A stretch of 64,000 nucleotides of DNA from Corynebacterium aurimucosum (GTDB taxonomy: Bacteria > Actinomycetota > Actinomycetes > Mycobacteriales > Mycobacteriaceae): contig NZ_CP047048.1 of the NCBI RefSeq assembly GCF_030408555.1, forward strand, positions 1,364,001 through 1,428,000, in the 5' to 3' direction. Below, piece after piece: positions 19,559 through 28,739 of the stretch (its first letter is position 1; every line of letters begins with the position of its first letter). The notes beneath the pieces are model-generated. The model did not search any database, was not told the origin of the DNA, and worked only from the letters and a program-made list of their open reading frames with translations. The translations under genes were made by a program, and so were the position numbers.

Positions 19559-19733
19559 AGGGCTACAAGCTTAATCCGAGTGAGGCCGAAATCCTCATTG
19601 GATCCAAGCGCGTCCCGCGAGTCGCGGTGTCTGGGGAGGAACTGGGAGTAGCGCCCCAACTTGCTGGCAAGCCTCGGTTCGATGCACGGTTTCAGCACTC
19701 CGCGGTGGATACTTATCTGAGGCACGCATCCGC

Positions 19734-20150
19734 ATGAACTTTCTTCATAACCTCACGTCTTATATGGACGCGGCTACCTTGCTTGAGGCTTTTGGGCCAT
19801 GGGTCATAGGCGGTATTGGCCTCGTGGTGTTCATTGAGTCAGGAGTACTCTTTCCGTTCCTTCCGGGGGATTCACTCCTGGTGGCCGCTGGTACGGCCGA
19901 AATGCCCTATAAAAAGTTCATCGGATGGAACGTTAGCGGGGCAGTGGCATGGGTGCTCTCCATGAATTTGGTCGGCGTCTTCTTGGGAAATATTCCAGGC
20001 ATTGCCGATTCGATTGAGAAGATCATGCTGCTTATCATCGCGCTGTCTGTAGCGCCCATCCTAATCAAGGCTGTGCACAGCTACGTCACGTCGAAGAAGA
20101 AGGCAACTGTAGTGGAAGAAGCGGAACCTATTAATAGCCGGGCAGCTTAG
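19734..20150 (+). CDS. DedA-family protein with an internal deletion
   Basis: The protein has 138 residues, whereas DedA proteins have about 200-220. The N-terminal part is normal (VVFIESGVLFPFLPGDSLL, ending VAAGT) but continues directly into a segment that belongs near the C-terminal end of the core (AEMPYKKFIGWNVSGAVAWVL). About 70-80 residues are missing, including the region with the conserved RFVP/RxxxP motif. Intact DedA proteins have an AGT-like tripeptide at both points, so recombination between short repeats could explain it. The frame is kept open. The protein is probably inactive or altered. Its stop shares TTAG with the gene at 20147. Confidence 0.7.
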   Translation: MNFLHNLTSYMDAATLLEAFGPWVIGGIGLVVFIESGVLFPFLPGDSLLVAAGTAEMPYKKFIGWNVSGAVAWVLSMNLVGVFLGNIPGIADSIEKIMLLIIALSVAPILIKAVHSYVTSKKKATVVEEAEPINSRAA

Positions 20151-20416
20151 CAGTCCACGTAGCGAGCGTACTCACCCCGCAAGCGAGCGTGGGTGACATA
20201 AACGGGTTCGTTGTCCCCAGCGTGCCGCAATTCCTCCGTGAGGCCGGCCATGACCGCGTCGCGGGCTTGCGCATGGGTGGAGTGGAAGCTCATCACCGTG
20301 CCATCAACAACGGCGTCACCGCGTCGTTTAACCACAACATACTGAGAGTCCTCGGGGGCCTCGACCACATGGCGCTGGGCGGTGAAGGGATCTAGATAGG
20401 TAAAAGTAGCGTGCAT
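20147..20416 (-). CDS. Small conserved hypothetical protein
   Basis: The protein has 89 residues from the ATG at 20416, chosen because a TACAGT box ends 8 nt upstream. It is soluble and mostly beta, with TFTYLDPFTAQRHVVEAP and QYVVVKRRGDAVVDG followed by a helix. No recognised domain. It lies just after the tRNA-Leu terminator. Confidence 0.65.
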   Translation of the reverse strand: MHATFTYLDPFTAQRHVVEAPEDSQYVVVKRRGDAVVDGTVMSFHSTHAQARDAVMAGLTEELRHAGDNEPVYVTHARLRGEYARYVDC

Positions 20417-20438
20417 ACGCACCCACTGTACCGATGCG

Positions 20439-20491
20439 AAAAGCCCCCGTGAATCGCCTGCCTTTCTGGCAATGCGAAACACGGGGCTTCT
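20439..20491 (-). terminator. Terminator after tRNA-Leu
   Basis: On the minus strand AAGCCCCGTG pairs with CACGGGGGCTT around an inner region that contains a second small hairpin, followed by TTTT. It ends the tRNA transcript before the small gene at 20416. Confidence 0.6.
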
Positions 20492-20496
20492 ATCTG

Positions 20497-20582
20497 TGCC
20501 CGAGGGGGGACTTGAACCCCCACGTCCGTTAATAGGACACTAGCACCTCAAGCTAGCGCGTCTGCCATTCCGCCACCCGGGC
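20497..20582 (-). tRNA. tRNA-Leu, anticodon GAG
   Basis: An 86-nt class II tRNA read on the minus strand. The acceptor arms GCCCGGG and CTCGGGC pair, the D-loop is AATGGCAGACG, and the anticodon stem GCTAGC/GCTAG encloses TTGAGGT, giving GAG. A long variable arm (TGTCCTATTAACGGACG) is typical of leucine. The T-arm is GGGGGTTCAAGTCCCCC. CCA is not encoded. Confidence 0.95.
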
Positions 20583-20801
20583 TAGGGTGTTTGTTCAGCC
20601 TCTCGGCTGGGCACTCGCATACTGTATCCCGAATGGGCATAACTTCACAAATCAGCAGCTCACGCTGTGTTTTAGGCTCGTGCAGTGTGCTGAAAACACA
20701 ACGATGAAACTCGCTCGCCCCAACCGAGCGCTTACTGCCGCTGTCTAGGGCAGAAGACCATTCGTCGGCATGGGTTTTAGCTTTCCGGTACAAATGAATC
20801 T

Positions 20802-21365
20802 ATGACTAAGAACACTTCAGATTCCGTTGAGAGCTACGCCACCGATTCCCGCTTTCCCGGCCCGGACCCTTATGCACCACTGGGGGATGTCCCCGCATTC
20901 ACCGTAACGTCCGCTGATATTGAAGAGGGGGCGGAAATCGCAGAGCGCTTCCGCGCTCCTGAGAACATCTCACCGCAACTCTCGTGGTCGGACGTGCCCG
21001 AGGGAACCAAGTCCTTCGCTGTCTCCTGCTTTGACCCGGACGCTCCGACGGGTTCCGGTTTCTGGCACTGGGCTGCGTTCAATATTCCGGCTGACGTACG
21101 TGAGCTTCCTACGGGAGCAGGCTCCGCGGAAGACCTTGGACATGAAGGTGTCATCAGCTTGCGCGGAGACTCCGGCCAGCGCGTTTATTACGGGCCCCAG
21201 CCGCCAGCTGGTCATGCCCCGCACCGCTACCTCTTTGCGGTCCACGCCGTCGACGTTGAGCGCCTCGACATCGACCCGGAGGCAACGCCGACGGTCCTTG
21301 GGTTTAACCTTTTCTTCCACACCCTCGGCCGTGCGATTACGTGGGGCTGGTACGAGGCCCACTAA
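20802..21365 (+). CDS. YbhB/YbcL family phosphatidylethanolamine-binding protein (PEBP)
   Basis: The protein has 187 residues. It shows the PEBP signature DPDAPTGSGFWHW (Asp-Pro-Asp-Ala-Pro with the following His) and GYxGPxPPxGHxPHRY as YYGPQPPAGHAPHRYLF. PEBPs form a small anion pocket. The bacterial members are cytoplasmic, and some are linked to regulation of kinases or proteases. The gene neighbours pyrD, as Rv2140c does Rv2139. The upstream 219 bp hold an inverted repeat (TGTGTTTT/AAAACACA) but no second gene. Confidence 0.9.
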   Translation: MTKNTSDSVESYATDSRFPGPDPYAPLGDVPAFTVTSADIEEGAEIAERFRAPENISPQLSWSDVPEGTKSFAVSCFDPDAPTGSGFWHWAAFNIPADVRELPTGAGSAEDLGHEGVISLRGDSGQRVYYGPQPPAGHAPHRYLFAVHAVDVERLDIDPEATPTVLGFNLFFHTLGRAITWGWYEAH

Positions 21366-21388
21366 TACGGCCCATTAGACTCGGCACA

Positions 21389-21784
21389 ATGACTAGGAAT
21401 TCGGATACTAACCCCACGACTGACGGAGTAGATATCCCCGCCGCCCTGCGCGTGGGCGGCGCTTTCATGTTGCTGGCCGCCGTGTTAGCACTATTTGGGC
21501 TCGTATCGATTTTTACCGACGGCTGGGGCGCCACCTATGAATGGACATGGCGCCACCTCGCCATCGTTGGTGCGGCGCTGCTCATCGGTGCATTCAGCAC
21601 CCAACGCCGCGATCAGCGCGGCAGCCGCGAGCAAATCATTGCGCTAGTCCTAGCGCTGGTGCTCATCATCGCTAGCCGCGCACTGCCCAGTACGGTCCTC
21701 ACCACGATGGGGCAGTACGTGGTTTTCCTCTACGCCGTGGCTGCAGGCCTGTGCGCGGTCATTATCCGCCGCACACTGCGTTAA
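21389..21784 (+). CDS. Small integral membrane protein
   Basis: The protein has 131 residues, starting at the ATG at 21389; a TAGACT box ends 7 nt before it. Four hydrophobic segments are visible (about residues 24-44, 54-70, 82-98 and 105-122), with basic residues between the second and third (STQRRDQRGSR). No recognised family. A strong terminator follows. Confidence 0.7.
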   Translation: MTRNSDTNPTTDGVDIPAALRVGGAFMLLAAVLALFGLVSIFTDGWGATYEWTWRHLAIVGAALLIGAFSTQRRDQRGSREQIIALVLALVLIIASRALPSTVLTTMGQYVVFLYAVAAGLCAVIIRRTLR

Positions 21785-21839
21785 GTGAAACGCATGAAGC
21801 GCGGAAGCCCCCATCCGTGCTTCTCTTCATCGACAGGGC

Positions 21840-21870
21840 TAAGCCCCCTCGAAGACTCTTCGGGGGCTTA
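21840..21870. terminator. Bidirectional terminator between membrane gene and pyrD
   Basis: TAAGCCCCC (21840-21848) pairs with GGGGGCTTA (21862-21870). The right arm contains the pyrD stop codon. It serves two convergent genes. Confidence 0.7.
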
Positions 21871-22980
21871 GTCGATCCATCCCAGACCGGAGCCAACTGC
21901 CTCCGAGATGTTACTGAGGCCGTGCGCGCGAATCTGCTGGGCAATGCCGCGGTGAATGTCGCGAATCCAATCCGGTCCACCATAAATCAGTCCGGTGTAG
22001 CCCTGCAGCAGCGAGGCACCGGCAGTAATACGTTCCCATGCCTGCTCCGGCGTGGAAATTCCGCCCGCCGAAACCAGCACCAGTTCATCGCCTACGCGGG
22101 CGTGAAGTCGCTTGAGCACTTCCATCGAACGCTCAGCCACCGGGGGACCCGACACGCCACCCGCGCCCATGGCAGCAACCTCGTCGGCCGGGGTGTTCAA
22201 TCCCTCACGGGAAATAGTGGTGTTGGTAGCCACGATCCCAGCCAAGCCAACTTCCACGGCCATATCCGCCACGGCATCAATATCTTCATCGCTGAGATCG
22301 GGAGCAATCTTGACCAAGACCGGCGAGGATGTTGATTCCACCACGGCTTCCATGATGGGGCGGAGGGACTCCACTGCCTGCAGGTCACGCAATCCTGGGG
22401 TATTAGGGGAGGACACATTAACCACGACATAATCGGCCAGATCCCCCAGCACAGTTGCGCACTGACGGTAGTCATCCACAGCATGCTCGGCGTCGGTGAC
22501 CTTGTTCTTGCCAATGTTGATGCCCACGACATCGTTGTAGCGGCGCTTGCGTAGATTGCGCGCGGCGGCCAGAGCACCCTCATTGTTAAAGCCCATGCGG
22601 TTTAGGATTGCCTTGTCCGCTTTGAGTCGGAACAGGCGGGGAGCAGGGTTTCCGGGCTGCGCCTTCGGGGTGATGGTGCCCAGCTCGGCATAGCCGAAGC
22701 CAACGGGGGTCCAGACATCAGCAGCCGCCGCGTTCTTGTCGAAGCCGGCCGCCAACCCTAGCGGACGTGGGAAGCGCACCCCAAAGACTTCCTGTTCCAA
22801 TACCGGATCATTAACCGGTACTACCTTTCCCAGCGCGCGATTGAGCGGGCCACCGGCTTGGAAGATAGCGAGCCCGCCGTTGATGATTCCGTGGATTCGC
22901 TCTGGGTCGAGTTTAAACATTCCCTTCAATGCTGCCTGGTAGGCAGCATGGCGGGCGCGGTCAAGAGCGGAGTACTGCAT
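21868..22980 (-). CDS. pyrD: Dihydroorotate dehydrogenase (quinone), class 2
   Basis: The protein has 370 residues. It oxidises dihydroorotate to orotate in pyrimidine synthesis and passes electrons to the quinone pool; the hydrophobic N-terminal helices (about 1-50) attach it to the membrane. Conserved class 2 features are GLAAGFDKN (73-82), the lysine and Asn of RMGFNNEG (128-135), the catalytic Ser in [10 protein letters not shown] (188-197), NTTISR and SAGGIST. AAGGA lies upstream at a suitable distance. Confidence 0.96.
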   Translation of the reverse strand: MQYSALDRARHAAYQAALKGMFKLDPERIHGIINGGLAIFQAGGPLNRALGKVVPVNDPVLEQEVFGVRFPRPLGLAAGFDKNAAAADVWTPVGFGYAELGTITPKAQPGNPAPRLFRLKADKAILNRMGFNNEGALAAARNLRKRRYNDVVGINIGKNKVTDAEHAVDDYRQCATVLGDLADYVVVNVSSPNTPGLRDLQAVESLRPIMEAVVESTSSPVLVKIAPDLSDEDIDAVADMAVEVGLAGIVATNTTISREGLNTPADEVAAMGAGGVSGPPVAERSMEVLKRLHARVGDELVLVSAGGISTPEQAWERITAGASLLQGYTGLIYGGPDWIRDIHRGIAQQIRAHGLSNISEAVGSGLGWID

Positions 22981-23027
22981 GAAGTGTCCTTAGCTGAGGT
23001 TGCGAATGAGGTCTTTGAGACCGGATG

Positions 23028-24065
23028 CTAGCGCGGTGATGTGTCGAGTTGCGGATCGGTGATGAACTGGAGGCCTTCACCGGATGCGGAGGCGGTGACG
23101 AGGGTGCCGTCGCCCAGCACAGCAATAGTGCGTGCATCAGCCACAGTGTCCATGGTGCCAACGTTTTCTGGGACGCCCGCGGAAACGGTATAGGCGTGGA
23201 GATGGTTGTTATCGGTGGTGGTTACCCACGCCAGTGTGCGGCCGGCATCCCAAGCCACGCCCCACGGTGTGCCGTCGGTGTTGCCGTATTGGTGCAGGCG
23301 AATAACGTCGCTGGAAGTGTAGATAGCCACGCGTTTGCCTACGGTGTCCGATGCTACGACCACGGCTCCTTCGCCGCCGGCGATCTGGCCGACGCCCTGG
23401 CCTACGCGCAGACGCCCGCCCGCACGGTCCTTTTCCCAATCGAGAGATTGAATCGTCGAGTCTTCCCTTAAGACGCGGACGATGCCGTCCGCACCATCAG
23501 AAACGGGAACGGAAATGAGCTGATCCGAACCGGCCTCCACCGTGATGCCGGTGCTGCGTTCCCCGTCGCGGTACACGCCGACGGTGGTCGAGTCCTTTGA
23601 ACCAACGAATACTTCACCGCTGGAAGCCTCCGCGGCTACCGTTACTGGCTGCTCCTCATCCACTGCCAATTCCTGGGGGGAATCCGGCTGGGATGGATCA
23701 ACAAGCAAGACTTTTTCCCCACACGCGAGGAGGAAATGCTTGTCGGAAGCGGTCAGGTCGCCGCACTTCTGATCGACGGAAATCTGCGTGGCCTTTTCTT
23801 CCTCAAAGTCTGCAGCCGAACCTACAGCGAGGGAGTCCTCGGTGCGCACGGCGAGGGTATCACCCACCGCCGCGAGGTCAGTCACGGCAGTGTAGGGCAC
23901 GACGGTGCCCACTGGCTCCGATAACTCTGGGGAAGAAGCGGGTTCGGCCTTGCCATAGACCGCCGAGTTGGGGTCCCCGCCAACCCCTTCCGTGGGATTG
24001 CAGGCGGCAAGGGCGCATGTGCTGGCAAGAAGGGCAGAAGAAAGCAGGACTCGACGCATTTTCAC
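23028..24065 (-). CDS. Putative lipoprotein, beta-propeller-like
   Basis: The protein has 345 residues. A lipoprotein signal ends in the lipobox LAAC, so Cys22 should be lipidated and the protein held on the outer face of the membrane. The rest is a series of repeated beta strands with VGxxTxGVYRDG and HAYTVSAG-type units, suggesting a propeller. No catalytic motif. The GTG at 24065 fits a leaderless start (TAGGAT ends 8 nt upstream); the ATG at 24059 is an alternative. Confidence 0.8.
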   Translation of the reverse strand: MKMRRVLLSSALLASTCALAACNPTEGVGGDPNSAVYGKAEPASSPELSEPVGTVVPYTAVTDLAAVGDTLAVRTEDSLAVGSAADFEEEKATQISVDQKCGDLTASDKHFLLACGEKVLLVDPSQPDSPQELAVDEEQPVTVAAEASSGEVFVGSKDSTTVGVYRDGERSTGITVEAGSDQLISVPVSDGADGIVRVLREDSTIQSLDWEKDRAGGRLRVGQGVGQIAGGEGAVVVASDTVGKRVAIYTSSDVIRLHQYGNTDGTPWGVAWDAGRTLAWVTTTDNNHLHAYTVSAGVPENVGTMDTVADARTIAVLGDGTLVTASASGEGLQFITDPQLDTSPR

Positions 24066-24134
24066 GATCCCTCATCCTAGCAGTCAGCGTGGTGGAAACC
24101 GGAAGCCATGGAGCGCGCTAGTAGGCTGTCGCGG

Positions 24135-24986
24135 GTGACTACAACAGCTACAACTGACGCCATGACATGGGTACAGGTCATCGTCTTGTCTCTTGTCCAA
24201 GGCCTCACCGAATTCCTGCCCGTGAGCTCTTCGGGGCACCTACGCATCGTCTCCACGCTCTTTTGGGGGCAGGACGCCGGCGCCTCCTTTACTGCCGTTA
24301 TCCAGCTCGGCACTGAGTTAGCAGTGATTGTGTACTTCGCGGGAATGATCTGGCAGATCCTCAAAGGGTGGTTCATAGGTCTCGTGCACAAGGAGCAGCG
24401 TGGCCAGGACTACCGCATGGGGTGGATGGTCATCGTCGGCTCAATCCCGATTGGCATCCTAGGCGTCCTGGGCAAGGACCTGATCAGGGATAACTTGCGC
24501 AACCTGTGGATTACAGCGTCCATGCTCGTGCTTTTCTCCGTTGTCTTCATCATCGCTGAGAGGGTGGGCAAAAAGGAGCGCAGCTTCGAGGACTTGACGA
24601 TGCGCGATGCCATCGTCATGGGCCTATGCCAGTGCTTAGCTCTCATCCCAGGTGTCTCGCGCTCGGGAGGCACGATTTCGGGCGGCCTCTTTTTGGGCTT
24701 GGATCGCGAGGTGGCGACGCGCTTTAGCTTCCTCCTCGCCATTCCTGCGGTTATGGCTTCGGGCCTGTTTTCGCTTGGCGACGCCTTCGGCCCCACCGTG
24801 GGGCAATCTGCCACCGGCGCCCAACTGCTCGTCGGCACGCTCATCGCGTTCGTCGTCGGTTATGCGTCTATTGCGTGGCTGCTGAAGTTCGTGGGTAACC
24901 ACTCCTTCGAGTGGTTTGCGGCCTACCGCATCCCTGTCGGGCTCCTCGTCATGCTCTTGCTGGGCCTCGGAGTGCTCGCCCCTTAA
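24135..24986 (+). CDS. uppP: Undecaprenyl-diphosphatase
   Basis: A membrane protein of 283 residues from the GTG at 24135. It removes a phosphate from undecaprenyl diphosphate so that the carrier can be reused for cell-wall building, and gives some bacitracin resistance. The two signature motifs are present: [14 protein letters not shown] near the N-terminus and [10 protein letters not shown] in the second half. About eight spans. The GTG was chosen because TAGGCT ends 7 nt upstream; an ATG at 24162 is also possible. Confidence 0.93.
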   Translation: MTTTATTDAMTWVQVIVLSLVQGLTEFLPVSSSGHLRIVSTLFWGQDAGASFTAVIQLGTELAVIVYFAGMIWQILKGWFIGLVHKEQRGQDYRMGWMVIVGSIPIGILGVLGKDLIRDNLRNLWITASMLVLFSVVFIIAERVGKKERSFEDLTMRDAIVMGLCQCLALIPGVSRSGGTISGGLFLGLDREVATRFSFLLAIPAVMASGLFSLGDAFGPTVGQSATGAQLLVGTLIAFVVGYASIAWLLKFVGNHSFEWFAAYRIPVGLLVMLLLGLGVLAP

Positions 24987-25036
24987 TAACCGGGCATGCG
25001 CCAGTTGCGGAGTCAGTACACGTTAGGATGGTGCCC

Positions 25037-26281
25037 ATGCACTCTTGGCCTGTCCCGCACATCGATTCCGTACCTGGCGCCCCGTCGCCGCTTCACCTCT
25101 ATGATTCCGCTGATGAAGAGGTAAAAAAGCTCAGCATCAAGGGGGAGACCGCCACCATGTATGTCTGTGGCATTACCCCGTATGATTCCACCCACCTGGG
25201 CCATGCGGCGACCTATCTCACCTTTGATCTGATCTACCGCCAGCTGCTGGATAACGGCTACAAGGTGAATTACGCCCAGAACATCACCGACGTGGATGAT
25301 CCGCTCTTCGAACGCGCCGAGCGCGATGGCGTGGATTGGCGCGAGTTGGGTACCTCGCAGATCAATCTTTTCCGCTCCGACATGGAACTGCTCTCTGTGT
25401 TTCCTCCGCAGCACTTCGTTGGGGCGATGGAAGCCATCGATGAGATCACGGAGATGGTGCAGGCGCTTCTCGACGCAGGTGCGGCCTACGTCGTCGATGA
25501 CCCCGACTATCCGGACGTCTACGCATCAATCGAGGCCACGAAGAACTTCGGCTACGAATCGAATTATTCCCGCGAGCAGATGGAGACCTTCTTTGCCGAG
25601 CGCGGCGGTGACCCGGACCGCCCCGGTAAGCGTGATCCGCTAGATGCCTTGATTTGGCGTGCCCACCGCGAGGGCGAACCTGCCTGGGAATCTCCTTTTG
25701 GCCCGGGGCGTCCGGGCTGGCACATTGAGTGTTCTGCCATCGCGACCAACCGGCTCGGCTCCAGCTTCGATATTCAGGGTGGGGGTTCGGATCTCAAGTT
25801 TCCGCACCACGAGTTTTCTGCGGCGCATGCTGAGGCCGCTCGTGGGGTCGAACGCATGGCCCAGTCCTATGTGCACACCGGCATGATTGGCTTGGAGGGC
25901 ACCAAGATGTCCAAGTCTTTGGGTAACCTGGTCTTCGTCCACAAGCTTGTGGAGGCAGGCGTTGATCCCTCTGCGATTCGCCTTGGCGTATTCTCCGGCC
26001 ACTACCGTGAGGACCGGGACTGGTCCGACGAGGTCCTGCGCACCGCGCAGGAGCGTTTGGAGCGCTGGCGTGCGGCCTCCCGAACCCCAGGCACCGTGGA
26101 AGAGATCAAGAACGTTGTCCACAACGTGCGGCTAGCGTTGGCGGATGATTTGGCTACCCCGCGCGCTATTGCGGTTCTGGATCAGTGGGCTGAGAAGGCC
26201 ACAGGGGCAGTGGAAGCGTCCGAAGAAGCATCTAACGTTCTGCGCACTGCAGTTAATTCCTTGCTGGGCGTGCGCCTCTAG
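25037..26281 (+). CDS. mshC: Cysteine:GlcN-inositol ligase of mycothiol synthesis
   Basis: The protein has 414 residues. MshC joins cysteine to glucosaminyl-inositol using ATP, the fourth step of mycothiol synthesis. It is a cysteinyl-tRNA synthetase relative: HLGH at 53-56 is the HIGH motif, KMSKS lies at 290-294, and the zinc site is Cys44, Cys232 and His257. It is shorter than CysS and lacks the anticodon-binding domain. The start at 25037 is supported by TAGGAT ending 7 nt upstream; the longer frame overlaps uppP. Confidence 0.95.
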   Translation: MHSWPVPHIDSVPGAPSPLHLYDSADEEVKKLSIKGETATMYVCGITPYDSTHLGHAATYLTFDLIYRQLLDNGYKVNYAQNITDVDDPLFERAERDGVDWRELGTSQINLFRSDMELLSVFPPQHFVGAMEAIDEITEMVQALLDAGAAYVVDDPDYPDVYASIEATKNFGYESNYSREQMETFFAERGGDPDRPGKRDPLDALIWRAHREGEPAWESPFGPGRPGWHIECSAIATNRLGSSFDIQGGGSDLKFPHHEFSAAHAEAARGVERMAQSYVHTGMIGLEGTKMSKSLGNLVFVHKLVEAGVDPSAIRLGVFSGHYREDRDWSDEVLRTAQERLERWRAASRTPGTVEEIKNVVHNVRLALADDLATPRAIAVLDQWAEKATGAVEASEEASNVLRTAVNSLLGVRL

Positions 26282-26305
26282 GAAACTTCAGGCATGATTT
26301 AGCTC

Positions 26306-26689
26306 ATGACGATTCGTGCAGAATTCCAGCCCACCGTTGATGAGTTCATGTCCAACCTGCAGTCCTTCGCCACCGGGGATTACCTCAAGGAAGAGGAGAA
26401 GGAGTTCTGGGAGGCACCGTTTGATGCTTCGGTGCTCCCAGACCTCCGCTCTATCTTGGAGTCCTTCCTCGAGGACCTGGATAAACTTCCAGATGATCCA
26501 GATGGTGGTCTCCTGGGAGCTGCGGTGCGTCCTTCCGTCGAGAAGCTCGCAGCTTTCAACCGCAAGAACGCCGACGCTGTACTTGAGCCGGAGGAGAAGG
26601 AGGAGCTCACCGAGTTTATCCACTCGGCCTCCGCAGCAACAGGTGCAGATGATGAAGCCCTCGCGCAGCTACCGGAGCTGGATTTCTAA
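26306..26689 (+). CDS. Small acidic conserved hypothetical protein
   Basis: The protein has 127 residues, very acidic and helical (EEEKEFW, EEKEELTEF). No membrane span and no recognised domain. CATGAT lies 7 nt before the ATG, a weaker leaderless box. The next gene begins directly at its stop codon, so it is probably translated with the HAD gene. Confidence 0.65.
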   Translation: MTIRAEFQPTVDEFMSNLQSFATGDYLKEEEKEFWEAPFDASVLPDLRSILESFLEDLDKLPDDPDGGLLGAAVRPSVEKLAAFNRKNADAVLEPEEKEELTEFIHSASAATGADDEALAQLPELDF

Positions 26690-27415
26690 TTGACTGATAC
26701 CGATCAGACCGCACATACCTGTCGTCCCGCCGCGATCTTCTGGGACATGGACGGCACACTCACTAACTCTGAACCTTTATGGGAAGAGGCCACCTTTTAC
26801 CTCTCCGAAACGTTGGGGCGCCGGCTGACACCTACTGAGCGTTTGGCGACGGTCGGCGCGACCTTCGAGGACACGCTCGCGATCTGCGCTGACAAAGCCG
26901 GCGTCGAGCTCCAGTCTGGTGATAGCGAACGCTACCGCATGCTCATGTTCGACTACGTAAAGTCGCTTTTTGCCGAGCATCTCGAGATATTCCCGGGAAT
27001 TTCGGAGCTTCTTGGTGAGCTCAAGGATGCAGGAATGCCGATGATGGTGACCACGAACACTGAGCGCTACGTGGCGGATTCCGCAATCGCGGCGTTGGGC
27101 CGAGACTATTTCGTTGACACGATCTGCGGCGACGAGGTTCCCCACGGCAAACCAGCTCCTGATATGTATGCCGAGGCTGCCCGCCGTGTAGGTGCTCGTC
27201 CCCAGGATTGCCTCGTATTCGAGGATTCGGCGGCAGGTATGCGCGCGGCGGTAGCCGCTGGCTGCTCCGTCATTGGCCTTCCGGAAGGGGAGCACGTTAC
27301 AGTCCCAAACGAGGTCACTGTCATCGCCGAACTGCGAGGCAGCGGGCACCGCCACCTGGAAGGTGCGACGGCGCACGATATTTATGAGTGGTATCAGCGC
27401 TTGCGCTCACTGTAG
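26690..27415 (+). CDS. HAD-superfamily hydrolase (beta-phosphoglucomutase-like)
   Basis: The protein has 241 residues and begins with a TTG that follows the previous stop codon without a gap. HAD motif I is [12 protein letters not shown] (Asp19 nucleophile, Asp21), motif II is MMVTTNTER, and motifs III/IV are GKPAPDMY and [12 protein letters not shown]. The helical cap is of the C1 type. Such enzymes remove phosphate from small metabolites. The gene lies upstream of hisE and hisG, as in C. glutamicum, but the substrate is unknown. Confidence 0.88.
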   Translation: MTDTDQTAHTCRPAAIFWDMDGTLTNSEPLWEEATFYLSETLGRRLTPTERLATVGATFEDTLAICADKAGVELQSGDSERYRMLMFDYVKSLFAEHLEIFPGISELLGELKDAGMPMMVTTNTERYVADSAIAALGRDYFVDTICGDEVPHGKPAPDMYAEAARRVGARPQDCLVFEDSAAGMRAAVAAGCSVIGLPEGEHVTVPNEVTVIAELRGSGHRHLEGATAHDIYEWYQRLRSL

Positions 27416-27474
27416 CCGGCGAATTTCGGCCGAGGTGCAGAATTTTATGCAGCGGTGTGGAAGAATATCCCTTT

Positions 27475-27738
27475 GTGAAGAATTTTGAAAGCCTGTTTGA
27501 GGAACTGTCCCAGAAGATCGCCGAACGCCCCGAAGGCTCCGGCACCGTGGAAGCCTTCGATAAAGGAATCCACCACTTGGGCAAGAAAATCATCGAAGAG
27601 GCTGGCGAAGTGTGGATTGCGGCCGAGTACCAGTCCGATGAGGAACTCGCTGAGGAGATGTCGCAACTGCTGTACTGGCTCCAGGTTATGGCGCATAAGC
27701 GCGGCCTGAAGCTCGAGGATATTTACTCCTACCTTTAG
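27475..27738 (+). CDS. hisE: Phosphoribosyl-ATP pyrophosphohydrolase
   Basis: The protein has 87 residues and starts at a GTG. It splits PPi from phosphoribosyl-ATP, step 2 of histidine synthesis. It is an all-alpha MazG-like fold with the metal-binding pattern [13 protein letters not shown] and [14 protein letters not shown]. It is followed by hisG, and in actinobacteria the hisE-hisG pair is separate from the rest of the his genes. Confidence 0.93.
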   Translation: MKNFESLFEELSQKIAERPEGSGTVEAFDKGIHHLGKKIIEEAGEVWIAAEYQSDEELAEEMSQLLYWLQVMAHKRGLKLEDIYSYL

Positions 27739-27802
27739 TCGGCCCCTTGCCGTCCTAGTACACAGCCAACATCGCAGTCAGCGTAGAAAGTACCGCACAC
27801 CA

Positions 27803-28648
27803 ATGATCAAAATTGCCGTCCCCAACAAGGGGTCCCTGTCCGAGGCCGCCCTCGAAATCCTGAAGGAAGCTGGATACAAAGGCCGTGGACACAACAAGTC
27901 ACTCAACGTCGTGGATGAGGAGAACGGAGTCGAGTTCTTCTTCCTGCGCCCAAAGGATATTGCCATCTACGTGGCGCAGGGCGTCCTGGATCTGGGCATC
28001 ACCGGCCGTGATTTGGCACTGGATTCCCGCGCAAAGTTCAACGAAGTTCTAGCCCTGAATTTTGGCGGCTCCACCTTCCGCTATGCCGCACCGGCGGGGA
28101 AGGAGTGGGACGTCGCCAAGCTGCAGGGCAAGCGTATTGCCACGTCTTATCCCAACGTGGTTCGTGATAACCTCGCAGCCAATGGCATCGACGCGCAAGT
28201 CATCCGCCTTGACGGTGCGGTCGAGATTTCGATTCACCTTGGTGTCGCAGATGTCATTGCCGATGTGGTTTCCACAGGCACCACACTGCGCCAGCAGGGC
28301 CTTGAGCCCTTCGGTGAGCCCATCGTGACTTCGGAGGCTGTGGTGATTAAGCGCGAAGGCGAAGACGTCACTGCAGATGAGAACGTTGTGCTCAGCCGCA
28401 TCCGCGGAATCCTCAATGCACGCCACTTCGTCATGCTCGACTACAACGTGGCAGAGGAAAAGCTGCCTGAGGTCGAAGCAGTGACTCCTGGTCTGACGGG
28501 ACCGACCATCTCTCCTTTGGCCCGGGAAGGCTGGGTCGCTGTGCGCGTCATGGTTCCCCGCAAGTTGGCGAATCAAGTTATGGACAGCCTCGAAGGGCTC
28601 GGAGCAGAAGCGATTCTCGCTTCAGATCTGCGCATTGCCCGCTTTTAG
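27803..28648 (+). CDS. hisG: ATP phosphoribosyltransferase (long form)
   Basis: The protein has 281 residues, the long HisG type with a C-terminal ACT-like regulatory domain. It makes phosphoribosyl-ATP, the first step of histidine synthesis, and is normally inhibited by histidine. Conserved: IAVPNKGSLSE at the N-terminus, GITGRDLALDS, and the PRPP loop VIADVVSTGTTLR (about 152-164). The regulatory domain covers about 200-281. Confidence 0.95.
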   Translation: MIKIAVPNKGSLSEAALEILKEAGYKGRGHNKSLNVVDEENGVEFFFLRPKDIAIYVAQGVLDLGITGRDLALDSRAKFNEVLALNFGGSTFRYAAPAGKEWDVAKLQGKRIATSYPNVVRDNLAANGIDAQVIRLDGAVEISIHLGVADVIADVVSTGTTLRQQGLEPFGEPIVTSEAVVIKREGEDVTADENVVLSRIRGILNARHFVMLDYNVAEEKLPEVEAVTPGLTGPTISPLAREGWVAVRVMVPRKLANQVMDSLEGLGAEAILASDLRIARF

Positions 28649-28739
28649 GGGGATATTCCAAACATTTTATTCGCGCACCTAGCTACTATGGTGGCTGACC
28701 ATCATCGTTCTTCGATTTTTATGCAAGGAGTCAGCCCCG

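Noticed and set aside
20548..20793. 81-codon open frame on the minus strand
   Set aside because: Its end lies inside tRNA-Leu and it has no conserved feature.
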